Below, one piece after another: positions 8,185 to 17,072 of a stretch of DNA of 43,884 bases; positions within the stretch are counted from its first letter, which is position 1, and each line of letters begins with the position of its first letter. The stretch lies in assembly GCA_945875545.1 (NCBI GenBank), contig CAMCKZ010000018.1:1-43884 (forward strand), read 5' to 3'. The notes under the pieces were generated by a model. It was not told the DNA's origin and did no database searches. It was given only the letters and a program-made list of their open reading frames with translations. The position numbers and the translations under genes are program-made. The DNA is from Polyangium aurulentum. Lineage in GTDB: Bacteria; Myxococcota_A; Polyangia; Polyangiales; Polyangiaceae.

Positions 8185-9687
8185 CTAAAATACGCCGAAA
8201 ATACCTACGCCGCTCGCCTCTCCGAGGAGGGGCACGAACGTGACGTTGCGCGCGGCAGCCGCGACCCTAGAACCGCCGGAAACCGGCGCGAGCCACCAGC
8301 CCAAAACCGCGCCGCCGATCATGCCGCCCGCGGTGCACGCCAAGAACAAGCGGTCGTTGCTGGCGCTCTTTGGCTCGAGAAGAAACGGGGTGCCCGCCGC
8401 AGCCCCCAAGAGCGCGCCAAGGCCCGCTCCGAGGTCGAGGTTGCCGAGACGCGTGAGGTCGGCGGTCGTGGCGACGATGGCGAGCACTCCCGCGCCCACA
8501 AGGCCCACGGCGAGCCCCTCACCGACGCCGCGTGCGCTAGGCCCCGAAAGGCGCCCGTCGACGAGCCTTGCGGCCAGGCCGCCCGTTAACGCACCGAGAA
8601 ATGCCCCGGATCCGAGCACCGGTGCCACGTTGGGGCGCGACGATTGCGTCAGCACCGTGATGCCCACCGCCGCCCCCGCGAGGCCGCCCGCTACGCCGTA
8701 TGCGAGTGGCCTGTGCGCCGTATTACCGTCGTTATATTGCCTACCGAGGGCGTAGCCCGAAGCGGTTCCAGCGATGAGCGAGGTGCCGAGGGCCCACGCG
8801 TGGTCGCTTGGAAGATTCCACTCATCGGACGAAAGGATCGCCGCGCCGGCGCCCACGCTGGCCCCGAGAGCGAGCAGCGGAAAGAGGAGCCGAGAGTCGC
8901 CGGAGCCGCTCGAACGCTCCACCGCGTAGCCCGTAAACGCACCGAACGCGGCACCGTGCACCGCGAGAACCATGCGCCCGGAAGTGTGCGCCGGCGCGAG
9001 CACGCCTGCCGCCGCGGGCACGGGCCCAGACGACGCGGGCGACACGGATCGGGTTTGATGCGAGGGCTGCGAGGCGTGCGATTGGCTGGATTTATCCACG
9101 CGGTTCACGGCGTCCAAAAGGAGCGGCCGCAGGAGAACGAGGGCCCGCGCGGGAATATCGATTGCGAGGGTTTCGTCGAGACGCACCCGCAGTTCGACCT
9201 CGCGCGGGCCCACGGCGACAACGCGCAAACGCCAACGCGTTCCGTCGCGTTCGAGGCGCGGACTCAAGACCCATCGGCCGTGTTCGCCCTTGCCCGCGCG
9301 TGCGACGAGGGAGGCATCGCGCAGGCCTCGCGCCAGTTCGTCCGCATCGGGAATCGCAAGGTCAAAACCCGAGTCTTCGATGGCCTCGCGCAACGTCGCG
9401 TCGAGCTCGTCGGCCCGGGCCCTCACCTCGCCGTCGGCCAGCGTTGGCGCGCGCAAAGCCGTGCCCGCGCCGTCGTCGCCGAGGGGGGTGAGCGTGGGCA
9501 GAAGTAGAACGGTTTCACGGGGCGGGCCGCCCGCATTTTCAGCCCGCGCAGGCGATGACGTGAGCACCAACGCGAGGCCGCAAACGCCTGGCCAAACGCG
9601 TCCCCAAACGCCTGGCCAAACGCCTGGCCAAACGCCTAGCCGCGGCCGACGCGAAGGCCTCAAAAGAGCAGCGAGAGATTCGCCCAT
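8185..9687 (-). CDS. Exported membrane protein with repeated glycine-zipper segments, unknown function
   Basis: A 500-residue protein that I do not recognise. The N-terminus has a basic start, five WPGV-like tetrapeptides from a 12-bp DNA repeat, and a hydrophobic stretch ending in SSPARA-EN, a plausible signal peptidase site. Residues about 55-210 look like a soluble periplasmic domain (LLLPTLTPLGDDG; later EVELRVRLDETL). From about 235 onward there are seven or more Gly/Ala-rich hydrophobic segments, such as AGTASGYALGRQYNDG and AYGVAGGLAGAAVG, which recur like duplicated hairpins of glycine-zipper type. The start ATG lies inside the 3' end of the upstream barrel gene (28-base overlap), so the two are probably co-translated. 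Confidence 0.7.
   Translation of the reverse strand: MGESLAALLRPSRRPRLGVWPGVWPGVWGRVWPGVCGLALVLTSSPARAENAGGPPRETVLLLPTLTPLGDDGAGTALRAPTLADGEVRARADELDATLREAIEDSGFDLAIPDADELARGLRDASLVARAGKGEHGRWVLSPRLERDGTRWRLRVVAVGPREVELRVRLDETLAIDIPARALVLLRPLLLDAVNRVDKSSQSHASQPSHQTRSVSPASSGPVPAAAGVLAPAHTSGRMVLAVHGAAFGAFTGYAVERSSGSGDSRLLFPLLALGASVGAGAAILSSDEWNLPSDHAWALGTSLIAGTASGYALGRQYNDGNTAHRPLAYGVAGGLAGAAVGITVLTQSSRPNVAPVLGSGAFLGALTGGLAARLVDGRLSGPSARGVGEGLAVGLVGAGVLAIVATTADLTRLGNLDLGAGLGALLGAAAGTPFLLEPKSASNDRLFLACTAGGMIGGAVLGWWLAPVSGGSRVAAAARNVTFVPLLGEASGVGIFGVF
9581..9640. repeat. 12-bp tandem repeat, five copies, coding
   Basis: Five units of CAAACGCCTGGC (units 2 and 5 vary). On the minus strand they encode WPGV-like tetrapeptides in the signal-peptide region of the gene that starts at 9687. 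The unit is four codons, so copy-number change keeps the frame. Confidence 0.9.
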
Positions 9688-11135
9688 ACGTCCGTTATCA
9701 ATGTGTCGTCGGCGCGAAAACGCCGCCCCGCGGAATCGATGCTGGGCCGGTAATTCGGGTTCGGAATCCCCGTGGATTTGTAGGAGGCTTCACCTTGCGG
9801 ATTTCGGGCACTGACACTCTTGCAGTTTGCAGCCTCTCCGAGAGACCCCGCTTTGACCCCCGTGTTGCACTCATCGCCGCCGGTAATGGCGTGACCTTGA
9901 ACCCACTCAAAGCCGACGCCGAGGGTAAACAAGACGAGCGGGTTCACTTGCCAACGAACCGCGACCCGTGACCCCAGAGCGATGTGCGGCGCGATGTCGG
10001 TTATGCCTGTAAAGTACACCTTTCCCGCGGAGGTACTTGGCATCGAGCCACCCGCGCCGTTGTCGGTGTAGGCGGCGGGACTTGGCGTGGCGAGGGAGCT
10101 TGCGCGCGACGAGCCAAGGGCATCAAAAAGTTCGGAGTAGTCGCGGCCCGGCGAAATGTAGGAGCCTCTCGCTTGCACATCGAAGACCAGCCGCCGGCCA
10201 TTTTCACGCTCTTCGTTGGCGGTGATTTCAACGCCCGAAATCACCGTGCCGATGACCGGTGGGCGATCCAAAATGATGCCGCGCTGGGTGTTTTGCGTAG
10301 AGAAATCGCTGCCCGTTCCCGGGAAATCGGCGAGAATCGAAAATTGCCCGTAAGGCTCCACGTCTCCGTAGCGACGCGAAACTGCGCTGCGCGCAATGAC
10401 GGTGGTCATGCCGCGGTTCAAGCCTGCGCTGCGCGAACTGGCGCCATTGGTGAAACGGCCATCGGGAGTGGTATCCGCAAAAATATTGGGGCACTGCGGT
10501 GAGGCATTGGCGTTGCACGCGTGGAGTGGATCGCCGATGGGAAGGCGCACTTCGATCGACCCAAGCCAACTCGGGAGACCCGGCGTGCGACGCTGGTTCG
10601 TGATGCCCCACGCCACCTCGAGCCCGAGCCAATCGAGGCCGCTGCGCGTGGGACTTGTGAACGGAAGGCTAAAGAGCGCCGCACCATCGCCTTGCGCGTA
10701 ACGTTGCGGGTTCGCCGACGAGCCGTCGAGGGATGAGAGCGTTCGCGAGTCGCTCAGAACAACCGGAAGCTTGATGCGTAGGCCCAGATCATGCCACAGA
10801 CCCGCTTCGGCGGTGATGTTCAGCGAGTGGGTAACTTGTTGATAATTCGCGATATTTTCGTTGATGGCCGTGAAGCCGCCCTGGGTTAGCCCGGCCTGCG
10901 AAAGGCTGCTCTCACGTCGTATTTTGGCGCTCTTGAAACGCGCGGCATACGCCGCAGAAATGTGAAAATCGAACGGGTCGTCGTCATCGAAAGCATCGAG
11001 GACGTTAGTGAGTTCCGCGGTGTCGTCGAGGAACGGTTTGACGCCGCCCGCCCGGGGCGCCGCACTTGCGCCCGCCGCGGTGAAAACGAGAACCGCGCGA
11101 ACCGCGAGTAGAGCACAAGGCCTGTAAAATCCCAT
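9660..11135 (-). CDS. Probable outer-membrane beta-barrel protein
   Basis: I choose the ATG at 11133-11135 because it opens a clean signal peptide (MGFYRPCALLAVRAVLVF to GASAA); a TTG at 11174 would add 13 residues. The mature protein of roughly 465 residues starts with an acidic stretch (DAFDDDDPFDF). It continues with alternating strands rich in aromatic and small residues (ISAAYAARFKS, AEAGLWHDLGLRIKLP, WGSIEVRLPIG-like runs) and ends with WANLSLLF, a terminal Phe typical of barrels. Two Cys pairs lie in predicted loops (near LHACNANASPQC and DECNTGVKAG). The family is uncertain; FadL-like or PF13557-like transport barrels are possible. It overlaps the following gene. Confidence 0.7.
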   Translation of the reverse strand: MGFYRPCALLAVRAVLVFTAAGASAAPRAGGVKPFLDDTAELTNVLDAFDDDDPFDFHISAAYAARFKSAKIRRESSLSQAGLTQGGFTAINENIANYQQVTHSLNITAEAGLWHDLGLRIKLPVVLSDSRTLSSLDGSSANPQRYAQGDGAALFSLPFTSPTRSGLDWLGLEVAWGITNQRRTPGLPSWLGSIEVRLPIGDPLHACNANASPQCPNIFADTTPDGRFTNGASSRSAGLNRGMTTVIARSAVSRRYGDVEPYGQFSILADFPGTGSDFSTQNTQRGIILDRPPVIGTVISGVEITANEERENGRRLVFDVQARGSYISPGRDYSELFDALGSSRASSLATPSPAAYTDNGAGGSMPSTSAGKVYFTGITDIAPHIALGSRVAVRWQVNPLVLFTLGVGFEWVQGHAITGGDECNTGVKAGSLGEAANCKSVSARNPQGEASYKSTGIPNPNYRPSIDSAGRRFRADDTLITDVWANLSLLF

Positions 11136-11249
11136 GGGAAGAGACGACCCTAACGGCGTCGCGGAAGAAGTCAACGAGCGGCGTGCCCGAGGCCCATTGT
11201 TTTTCGCAGCGACGCAGACCGGGCCCGCCGTAACGGCACGCCGCGCGTC

Positions 11250-12506
11250 TCAATCGTCGTGGAGAACCGAGGCGCGAAGTGCGCTCAGTTCGCTGCTCGA
11301 ACCCTCAAGCCGCTCCGCGAGAACATGAACGAAGTGCCTTAGAATCTTGACGCCTAGACGCGTCTCGTCGCGCAAAAACGTTTCAAAATCAGTGCGATGC
11401 AGGAGCAGCAGCTCGGTGGGTGCAAGCGCCACAACGGTGGCCGAACGGGCCCGATCGCGCACGAGACTCATCTCGCCAAACACGTCTCCGGCCTGAAGAA
11501 CATTGATGGCCTCGCCCTTCTTGTCGACGCGAACCTTGCCCGCAAGAATGACAAAGAGAGAGTCGCCCGGATCACCTTCGCGCACGATGGTATCGCCCTC
11601 GGGGAAGCTTCGCGATTCTGTCGGCTGGAGAAGGCGAAAGAGCTCGTCGTCGTCGAGGCCGGAAAACAGCGAAACGGTGCCGAGGCTTTCGCGTTGAAGC
11701 GCCAGACGACGGGATCGCTCGCGGCCAATGGAGCTGTCGCCGTCGACGTTCAGCACGAGGACCGTGACGTTGTCGCGACCACCGCAAGAATTCGCGTAGT
11801 CGACGAAGGTCACCGCGGAGTCCGACGGTGCGTCGCTCAGGCCCCCAGCGAAGTCGTAGTCGCGGTCGTCGAGGTAACCGGTCAGGCCGTCTGTCGCGAG
11901 GACCACCCGATCGCCGGGCACAAGCTCGAGGGCGAGCGACTCGGGTTGGGTGCACTCGTAGGTGCCGACAGCCCGCGTGATGGCGTGCTTGTACGGCAGC
12001 TCCTCGATCTCCGCTAGCGGGGTATTTCCCTGGCGAATGAGCTCGTTTCGTACCGTATGGTCGTAGGTCAGTTGCCGTATGAGCCCATCGCGTACGAGGT
12101 ACAGACGCGAGTCACCTACGTGCGTGATGAAGGCACACTCGCCGAGCACCAAACAAACAACGAGGGTGGTGCCCATGCCGCGCCGCTCTTCGTGCGCCAA
12201 CGCATCGGCGTAGATCACTTGGCAGGCGTGCTGCACCGCCGCCTCGACGAGCTGAATCACCTCTTCGCGAACACGGGGCGACCCGAGACGCCCGACCTGT
12301 GAGCGAAGCACGGCGCGACTTTCTGCGAGCTTGCCGCGCACCGATTCGACAGCAAGACGGCTGGCCACCTCGCCCGCTGCGTGGCCTCCCATGCCGTCGG
12401 CCACAATGAAGAGACCCAACGCCGAGTCGATCAGCATCGCGTCTTCGTTGTGTTCCCGAGTGCGTCCCACGTCCGTCGCGCCACCAGCTCGAATCGTGAG
12501 GTCCAT
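11250..12506 (-). CDS. PP2C-type Ser/Thr phosphatase fused to a cyclic-nucleotide-binding domain
   Basis: A 418-residue cytoplasmic protein. Residues 1-250 are a PPM/PP2C phosphatase with the metal-binding motifs RTREHNEDA (Asp22), VADGMGGHAAGE (Asp37), THVGDSRLYLVRDG, LATDGLTGYLDD and CGGRDNVTV. Residues about 270-395 are a cNMP-binding/CRP-like beta-roll (FPEGDTIVREGDPGDSLFVI, AGDVFGEMSLVRDRARSAT), where the Glu and Arg of the phosphate-binding cassette are present. A plausible reading is a phosphoprotein phosphatase gated by cAMP or cGMP. The ATG at 12504-12506 fits the usual PP2C N-terminus; the open frame extends further upstream into the kinase gene. It follows two histidine kinases and an FHA protein in the same direction. 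Confidence 0.9.
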   Translation of the reverse strand: MDLTIRAGGATDVGRTREHNEDAMLIDSALGLFIVADGMGGHAAGEVASRLAVESVRGKLAESRAVLRSQVGRLGSPRVREEVIQLVEAAVQHACQVIYADALAHEERRGMGTTLVVCLVLGECAFITHVGDSRLYLVRDGLIRQLTYDHTVRNELIRQGNTPLAEIEELPYKHAITRAVGTYECTQPESLALELVPGDRVVLATDGLTGYLDDRDYDFAGGLSDAPSDSAVTFVDYANSCGGRDNVTVLVLNVDGDSSIGRERSRRLALQRESLGTVSLFSGLDDDELFRLLQPTESRSFPEGDTIVREGDPGDSLFVILAGKVRVDKKGEAINVLQAGDVFGEMSLVRDRARSATVVALAPTELLLLHRTDFETFLRDETRLGVKILRHFVHVLAERLEGSSSELSALRASVLHDD

Positions 12507-12558
12507 ACGCGCAGCGTCGCATGAAATGAGCACGAGCAAAGCATCAGAATGGAGCGAA

Positions 12559-14397
12559 TCAATCGTCGGGCAGCAGAATCGAAAGACGCACCAGCTCCGT
12601 GAGGGTCTCTTCAATCGCGAACTCGCCGCCGTGACGCAGCACGAGGGAACGGGCGACCTCAAGCCCAAGGCCCAGGCCTCCGAGGCGTCTTGCCCTTCGT
12701 GCCGTGCTCGCGGCGTTGAGGAGCTCCAGTGGCTCGATGATCGAGCCCTCCGACGCGGGAAAAAACTCGATGGTCGTCCGCACGCCATGGGGCAAAGGTG
12801 TGACGAGAATAGCGATGGGAGCGTTGTCCGCGATGCGCCGAATCGCCGTGAGAAGCGTCGTCATTCCGAGTTCGAGCCAACGAGGATCCAGGGGCAAAAT
12901 AGCACGACGCGCGCCCCCGATTCGCAGCGGTCTTCGAACCACGAAATCCGGAGGCGCGGCCTCGTCAACGCGCTCTTGCACGGCGCGAAGCAATGCCACG
13001 AGATCCGAGGGCACCGGGCGGATCACGAGAGACCCGACCTCAAGCCGAGCGGCCGCAAGAATCGTTTCCACGAGGACGAGCATCGACCGTGCACTGCGCT
13101 CCACCGAGTCGAGACTCTCGCGTTGAGGATGCGTGCATACTGCACGTGATGCCAGGGCGGTGAAGCCAAGAATCGAGTTGAGCGGTGACTTCAAGTCGTG
13201 GCTCATGGTCGCGAGAAATCGAGCACGCGTGCTCTCGTTGCGTGCGCGCGCCGCCGCCGCTGCCTCGCGAGCGATGCCCGCGTTGCCAAGCACGCCCGCG
13301 AGCCGTTGCGTGGCCGCGAGCAACTCGTTGACCTCCGTGAAGCGCACATCGCTCCGCGTCCAGTGGCCCCCAAGGGCCTCCGCCGTGCCCAAACTCTCCA
13401 AGGCACCCCGCGCCACTTCGAGGTCGCGAACGAGCGCGAGCCCCACGCGGCGGCCCAGGTAAATGCCTAGCAATCCTGCGAAACTAAGGAGTCCGCACAC
13501 CGCAAAAAAAGAGCGGGTGCGCCACGGAATGGGCAATTCAATCGCGGCGTGCGCGCCATGTTCGAGGGCGACATGGACGACGACCGACGTGCCTGTGACG
13601 AGCGATTGATACGAACCCCGCCCACTTTTTTTTACCTCCAAAGCCACACCGTGGGCCTTCAACGCCGCGACTGCCGCATCGGCGCCTCTTAGGTCTCCGT
13701 CAACCGCATCCACGACGGAGCGCGCGAGAGCGGCACCGCGCGCTTCCAGAAGTTTCACCTCCGCCCGTTGCTCGTGGGAGAGCAAAAAAAGCGACGTGCC
13801 CAGCGCAACAAACGCGATGGGCACGGCCACGGCGAGGGTCACGCGCGGAACGATCGAAAGGGAAGGAGCTATGCCCTCGCGTTCAAATTCTGCAAGCAGA
13901 GGCGCGGCCAAGTTCGGGGAAAGAGCCCGCGCCAAATAGCGCGCGACAGACCGGCGCAGCAGCGCATGCCCCAAAAGTGCCGCGAGACTTCCGATCGAAA
14001 TCGTCAGCGCCGCAAGATTCCGATGGTCAAAAGAAGAGAGCCCGCTGGGCGCGATCGACGGATGGAATGTCAGCGCGACGGCAACAAATGAGGCGCAAAT
14101 ATCCGCCAAAATCATGCGAGACGGCACGAGCGCCAAATCGAGCAACGCCCGAGACGTCGTCGGCTCGTCGTGGACGATGGCCTCGAGCGTCGGGGTCACG
14201 CCGCGGTAGATCACCATCGTGATCATGCATTCTGCAAGGATAAGGAGTGCACCTAAATTTCGCGCCGCGGGCCAAAGATCCACGGCGGCGGGAAGCTCCA
14301 AAAGCCGCGGGGCAAACACGGTCGTCGCGCCTTCTGCGGCGATGCAAAGCAGCACCTGCAGGCGAAGCCACTCGCCCCGCGCCGAGGAGGCGGTCAT
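12559..14397 (-). CDS. Membrane histidine kinase-like protein with degenerate ATP-binding domain
   Basis: A 612-residue protein with about five hydrophobic segments (around 45-65, 95-112, 127-147, 184-207, 296-316). The last two flank a periplasmic region of about 90 residues. A HAMP-like/coiled region leads to a canonical DHp motif RARFLATMSHDLKSPLNSIL with His400. The following ATPase domain is unusual. The N-box position reads ELGMTTLLTAIRRIAD and lacks the expected Asn-rich motif, and I find no DxGxG box. A glycine-rich stretch (GGLGLGLEVARSLVLRHGG) remains. It may be a poor kinase, a phosphatase or a pseudokinase (inference). It overlaps the upstream kinase gene by four bases (ATGA). Confidence 0.85.
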   Translation of the reverse strand: MTASSARGEWLRLQVLLCIAAEGATTVFAPRLLELPAAVDLWPAARNLGALLILAECMITMVIYRGVTPTLEAIVHDEPTTSRALLDLALVPSRMILADICASFVAVALTFHPSIAPSGLSSFDHRNLAALTISIGSLAALLGHALLRRSVARYLARALSPNLAAPLLAEFEREGIAPSLSIVPRVTLAVAVPIAFVALGTSLFLLSHEQRAEVKLLEARGAALARSVVDAVDGDLRGADAAVAALKAHGVALEVKKSGRGSYQSLVTGTSVVVHVALEHGAHAAIELPIPWRTRSFFAVCGLLSFAGLLGIYLGRRVGLALVRDLEVARGALESLGTAEALGGHWTRSDVRFTEVNELLAATQRLAGVLGNAGIAREAAAAARARNESTRARFLATMSHDLKSPLNSILGFTALASRAVCTHPQRESLDSVERSARSMLVLVETILAAARLEVGSLVIRPVPSDLVALLRAVQERVDEAAPPDFVVRRPLRIGGARRAILPLDPRWLELGMTTLLTAIRRIADNAPIAILVTPLPHGVRTTIEFFPASEGSIIEPLELLNAASTARRARRLGGLGLGLEVARSLVLRHGGEFAIEETLTELVRLSILLPDD

Positions 14398-15866
14398 GAG
14401 CGAAATCCCCGAGGCCGGCGCGACACGCGGCGTCTGACGCCGAGCTCCGTCGGTGGCGCGTGCCGCAATGGAAACTCCGCGGTGACCGTCGTTCCGGCGC
14501 CCATGCGGCTCTCAAGGCGCACACGGCCCCCATGCAGCTCCAGTATGCGTTTCGCGATGACGAGGCCGAGCCCTGCGCCGCCGCGTTGCAGGCGCTCGTC
14601 GCCCGCCTGACTGAAGTCTTGAAAGAGGGTGCGCTGGGCGGCCTCGGAGATGCCCGGGCCTGTATCAACGACGCGCAACACGATGCGCGTCGTTGTCGCG
14701 TCGGCCCGAATATGCACGGCACCTTGAGCCGTGAATTTCGCTGCATTTCCAATGACATTGGTGAGCGCCTGGCGGATGCGCGTGCGGTCAAGATAGGCCA
14801 ACAGCGTGCCCGGCGCCGTGAGGATGACGGCCACGGGGCGGCGACCGATGACAGCTCGGGTCTCGCGGACAATCTCTTCAAGCATCGGCACAAGATCGAC
14901 GGTTTGGAGCTCGAGATTCACCTGCACGTCGTCGAGCATCGCTAGCCCCACGACGTCTTCGACGAGGTCGCGAAGGTGCTGCGCGCTCGACAAGACGTGC
15001 GACAAATCGCCCCGCACATCGTCGGAAATGGGGCCGTCGATTTCCGCCAGAACCAAGTCGGTGAAACCAAGAATCGCGTTCAACGGCGTGCGCAACTCAT
15101 GGCTCACGGCGGCGAGAAATTGCTTCCGCTCGGCGTCGGCTTGTTGGGCCTGCGCGAGGCTTTGGCGCCCCGTCCCCGTCGCCTCCGTCAGTCGATCGAC
15201 CAGGTGATCGAACGTCAGCGTCAGCTTCCCTATCTCGTCGAGCGTTCGCAGTTCGATGGGGTCCGGCGTGAGCGTAGCGGCCGGAAGCATCGCATCGACA
15301 CGCCTCGCAATGAACGCCAGTTCGCCCGAGGCCTCCCGATTGACGGCCCACGCCACGGCGGCTGCAATGCCGACAAACAACACGGTAAGAGCGAGGAGTC
15401 GGACCACAAATGGGTTCGAGTGGCGGGTAGCCTCCGGGGCCGGAACGAAGGCAAAAACCACGAGCGGAACGCGTGCATCTTGCACCGACACCCAAGCGTA
15501 ACGCACGCGACCAAGGGCCGTCGTGCTCAGTCCCTTTGGCGACTGCAAAGCCTTTTGAATGGTCTCCAGCGGCAGACGCCCGAGAGTTGCGTCCGCGACG
15601 ATGTGCCCCCCAAGATTCCAGAGCAGGAGCTCAGCGCCGCTGCGTCTGGCGGCCTGTTGGAGCATCGCGGTGCGGTCGTCGCCGTCGAGAAAGGCCACGC
15701 GCGCCCCAACGCCGGTGGCAAGGTCGTCGGCCAAACTCGACGCATGGTCGTCGGTTGTAGACTGCAAGCTCCATGTTCCGATGAGCATGAGCGCCCCGGC
15801 CACGAGACTCGCGATCAGCACGACCAAAATCGTGATGAGAAAACCAAGGCGCAGTCGCCTACGCAC
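14394..15866 (-). CDS. Membrane sensor histidine kinase with HAMP domain
   Basis: A 490-residue kinase. Transmembrane segments at about 7-30 and 152-175 enclose a periplasmic sensor of about 120 residues, followed by HAMP (about 175-228). The DHp motif is FLAAVSHELRTPLNAILGF with His256. The ATPase is complete: N-box ALTNVIGNAAKFT, G1 VVDTGPGIS, F-box LFQDFSQAGDE, G2 GGAGLGLVIAKRILELHGG. It should autophosphorylate in response to an envelope signal. No response regulator lies in the same run, so its partner is elsewhere. The stop overlaps the next kinase (ATGA) and its start codon directly abuts the thiolase stop. Confidence 0.93.
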   Translation of the reverse strand: MRRRLRLGFLITILVVLIASLVAGALMLIGTWSLQSTTDDHASSLADDLATGVGARVAFLDGDDRTAMLQQAARRSGAELLLWNLGGHIVADATLGRLPLETIQKALQSPKGLSTTALGRVRYAWVSVQDARVPLVVFAFVPAPEATRHSNPFVVRLLALTVLFVGIAAAVAWAVNREASGELAFIARRVDAMLPAATLTPDPIELRTLDEIGKLTLTFDHLVDRLTEATGTGRQSLAQAQQADAERKQFLAAVSHELRTPLNAILGFTDLVLAEIDGPISDDVRGDLSHVLSSAQHLRDLVEDVVGLAMLDDVQVNLELQTVDLVPMLEEIVRETRAVIGRRPVAVILTAPGTLLAYLDRTRIRQALTNVIGNAAKFTAQGAVHIRADATTTRIVLRVVDTGPGISEAAQRTLFQDFSQAGDERLQRGGAGLGLVIAKRILELHGGRVRLESRMGAGTTVTAEFPLRHAPPTELGVRRRVSRRPRGFRS

Positions 15867-17072
15867 TTAAACCGCTTCGAGGACCACGGCAATTCCTTGG
15901 CCGCCGCCGATGCACGCACTCCCGATGGCCCGCTTGCATTCGCCGATGCCAATGGCGTGCGCGAGATGCGCGAGGATTCGTGCGCCGCTCGCCGCAAGGG
16001 GATGCCCGAGGGCGATCGCGCCCCCGTTGGTATTCAAGAAGGCCCGATTGATGCCGAGTTCTTTCGCCACCGCGAGAACCTGCGGCGCGAAGGCCTCGTT
16101 GACCTCTACGCGATCGAGTTCCGCGAGGGCGAGCCCGGCTCGGGCGAGGGCTTTTTGAATCGCGGGCACGGGACCGATGCCCATGAGCGAAGGCTCGACG
16201 CCGGCGACGCCCCAGGAAACGATGCGTGCCAAGGGGGTGAGTCCGTGGGCCTTCGCGAAGTCTTCGGAAGCCACAACGAGGGCCGCCGCGCCGTCGCAAA
16301 TGCCCGACGCGTTTCCGGCCGTGACGGTGCCATCTTTTTTGAAAATGGCGTTTAGTTTTGCGAGCCCCTCCATGGACGATTGGGGTCGCACGTGTTCATC
16401 GGTCGCGAACGAGCCTTTTTTGCTAGGGATTTCCGTTGCGACAATCTCCCGGACAAAAACGGCGCGCTCGTGGGCGGACGCCCAACGTTGCTGACTCTCG
16501 AGCGCGTACGCATCGCAGTCTCGGCGAGTAATTTCGTATTTTTCGGCGAGGTTCTCCGCCGTGATGGCCATGGGAAGCTTGCAGAATGCATCGACCAGCG
16601 CGCCGGACATGAGGTCTTCCAAAACGGGACTCTTGCCGTATCCGAGGCCGTCGCGAAGGCCTCGAACAACATGCGGAGTCTGTGTCATCGACTCGGCCCC
16701 TCCGGCCAAAATGCATTCACTCTCACCGAGGAGAATTTGCTCCGCGGCCTGCACGACCGACTCGAACCCGGACCCACACAAACGATTGACGGTCAGAGCT
16801 GTGGCTGCAATTGGCGCGCCGCATCGAAGACCAATGTGGCGTGCGAGGTAGATGGCGTCGGAGCTTGTCTGCTGCACATTACCGAAGATAATTTGCTCGA
16901 TCATGCTCGGGTCGATCCGGGCATCGGCGATCGCGGCCTTCGACGACAGCACGCCGAGGTCTGTGGCGGTGAAGGTTTTGAGGCTCCCGTTGAGGGTACC
17001 AAAAGCCGTTCGGCGGCCGGACAGGAGAACGATTGAGCGACCTAAACGGCCTAAGCGACCTGAGCGATTCAT
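15867..17072 (-). CDS. Acetyl-CoA C-acetyltransferase (thiolase)
   Basis: A 401-residue thiolase. The acylated nucleophile is Cys99 in VNRLCGSGFESV. The C-terminal half has NEAFAPQ, GGAIALGHPLAASGARI with the catalytic His, and GSACIGGGQG with the second catalytic Cys. The enzyme condenses two acetyl-CoA to acetoacetyl-CoA or runs in the degradative direction; the chain-length preference cannot be read here. The ATG at 17070-17072 overlaps the upstream stop (ATGA), which fixes the start. A run of GRLGRLGR near the N-terminus comes from a short tandem duplication. Its place inside an otherwise regulatory run is odd and suggests co-expression rather than a shared pathway. Confidence 0.93.
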   Translation of the reverse strand: MNRSGRLGRLGRSIVLLSGRRTAFGTLNGSLKTFTATDLGVLSSKAAIADARIDPSMIEQIIFGNVQQTSSDAIYLARHIGLRCGAPIAATALTVNRLCGSGFESVVQAAEQILLGESECILAGGAESMTQTPHVVRGLRDGLGYGKSPVLEDLMSGALVDAFCKLPMAITAENLAEKYEITRRDCDAYALESQQRWASAHERAVFVREIVATEIPSKKGSFATDEHVRPQSSMEGLAKLNAIFKKDGTVTAGNASGICDGAAALVVASEDFAKAHGLTPLARIVSWGVAGVEPSLMGIGPVPAIQKALARAGLALAELDRVEVNEAFAPQVLAVAKELGINRAFLNTNGGAIALGHPLAASGARILAHLAHAIGIGECKRAIGSACIGGGQGIAVVLEAV

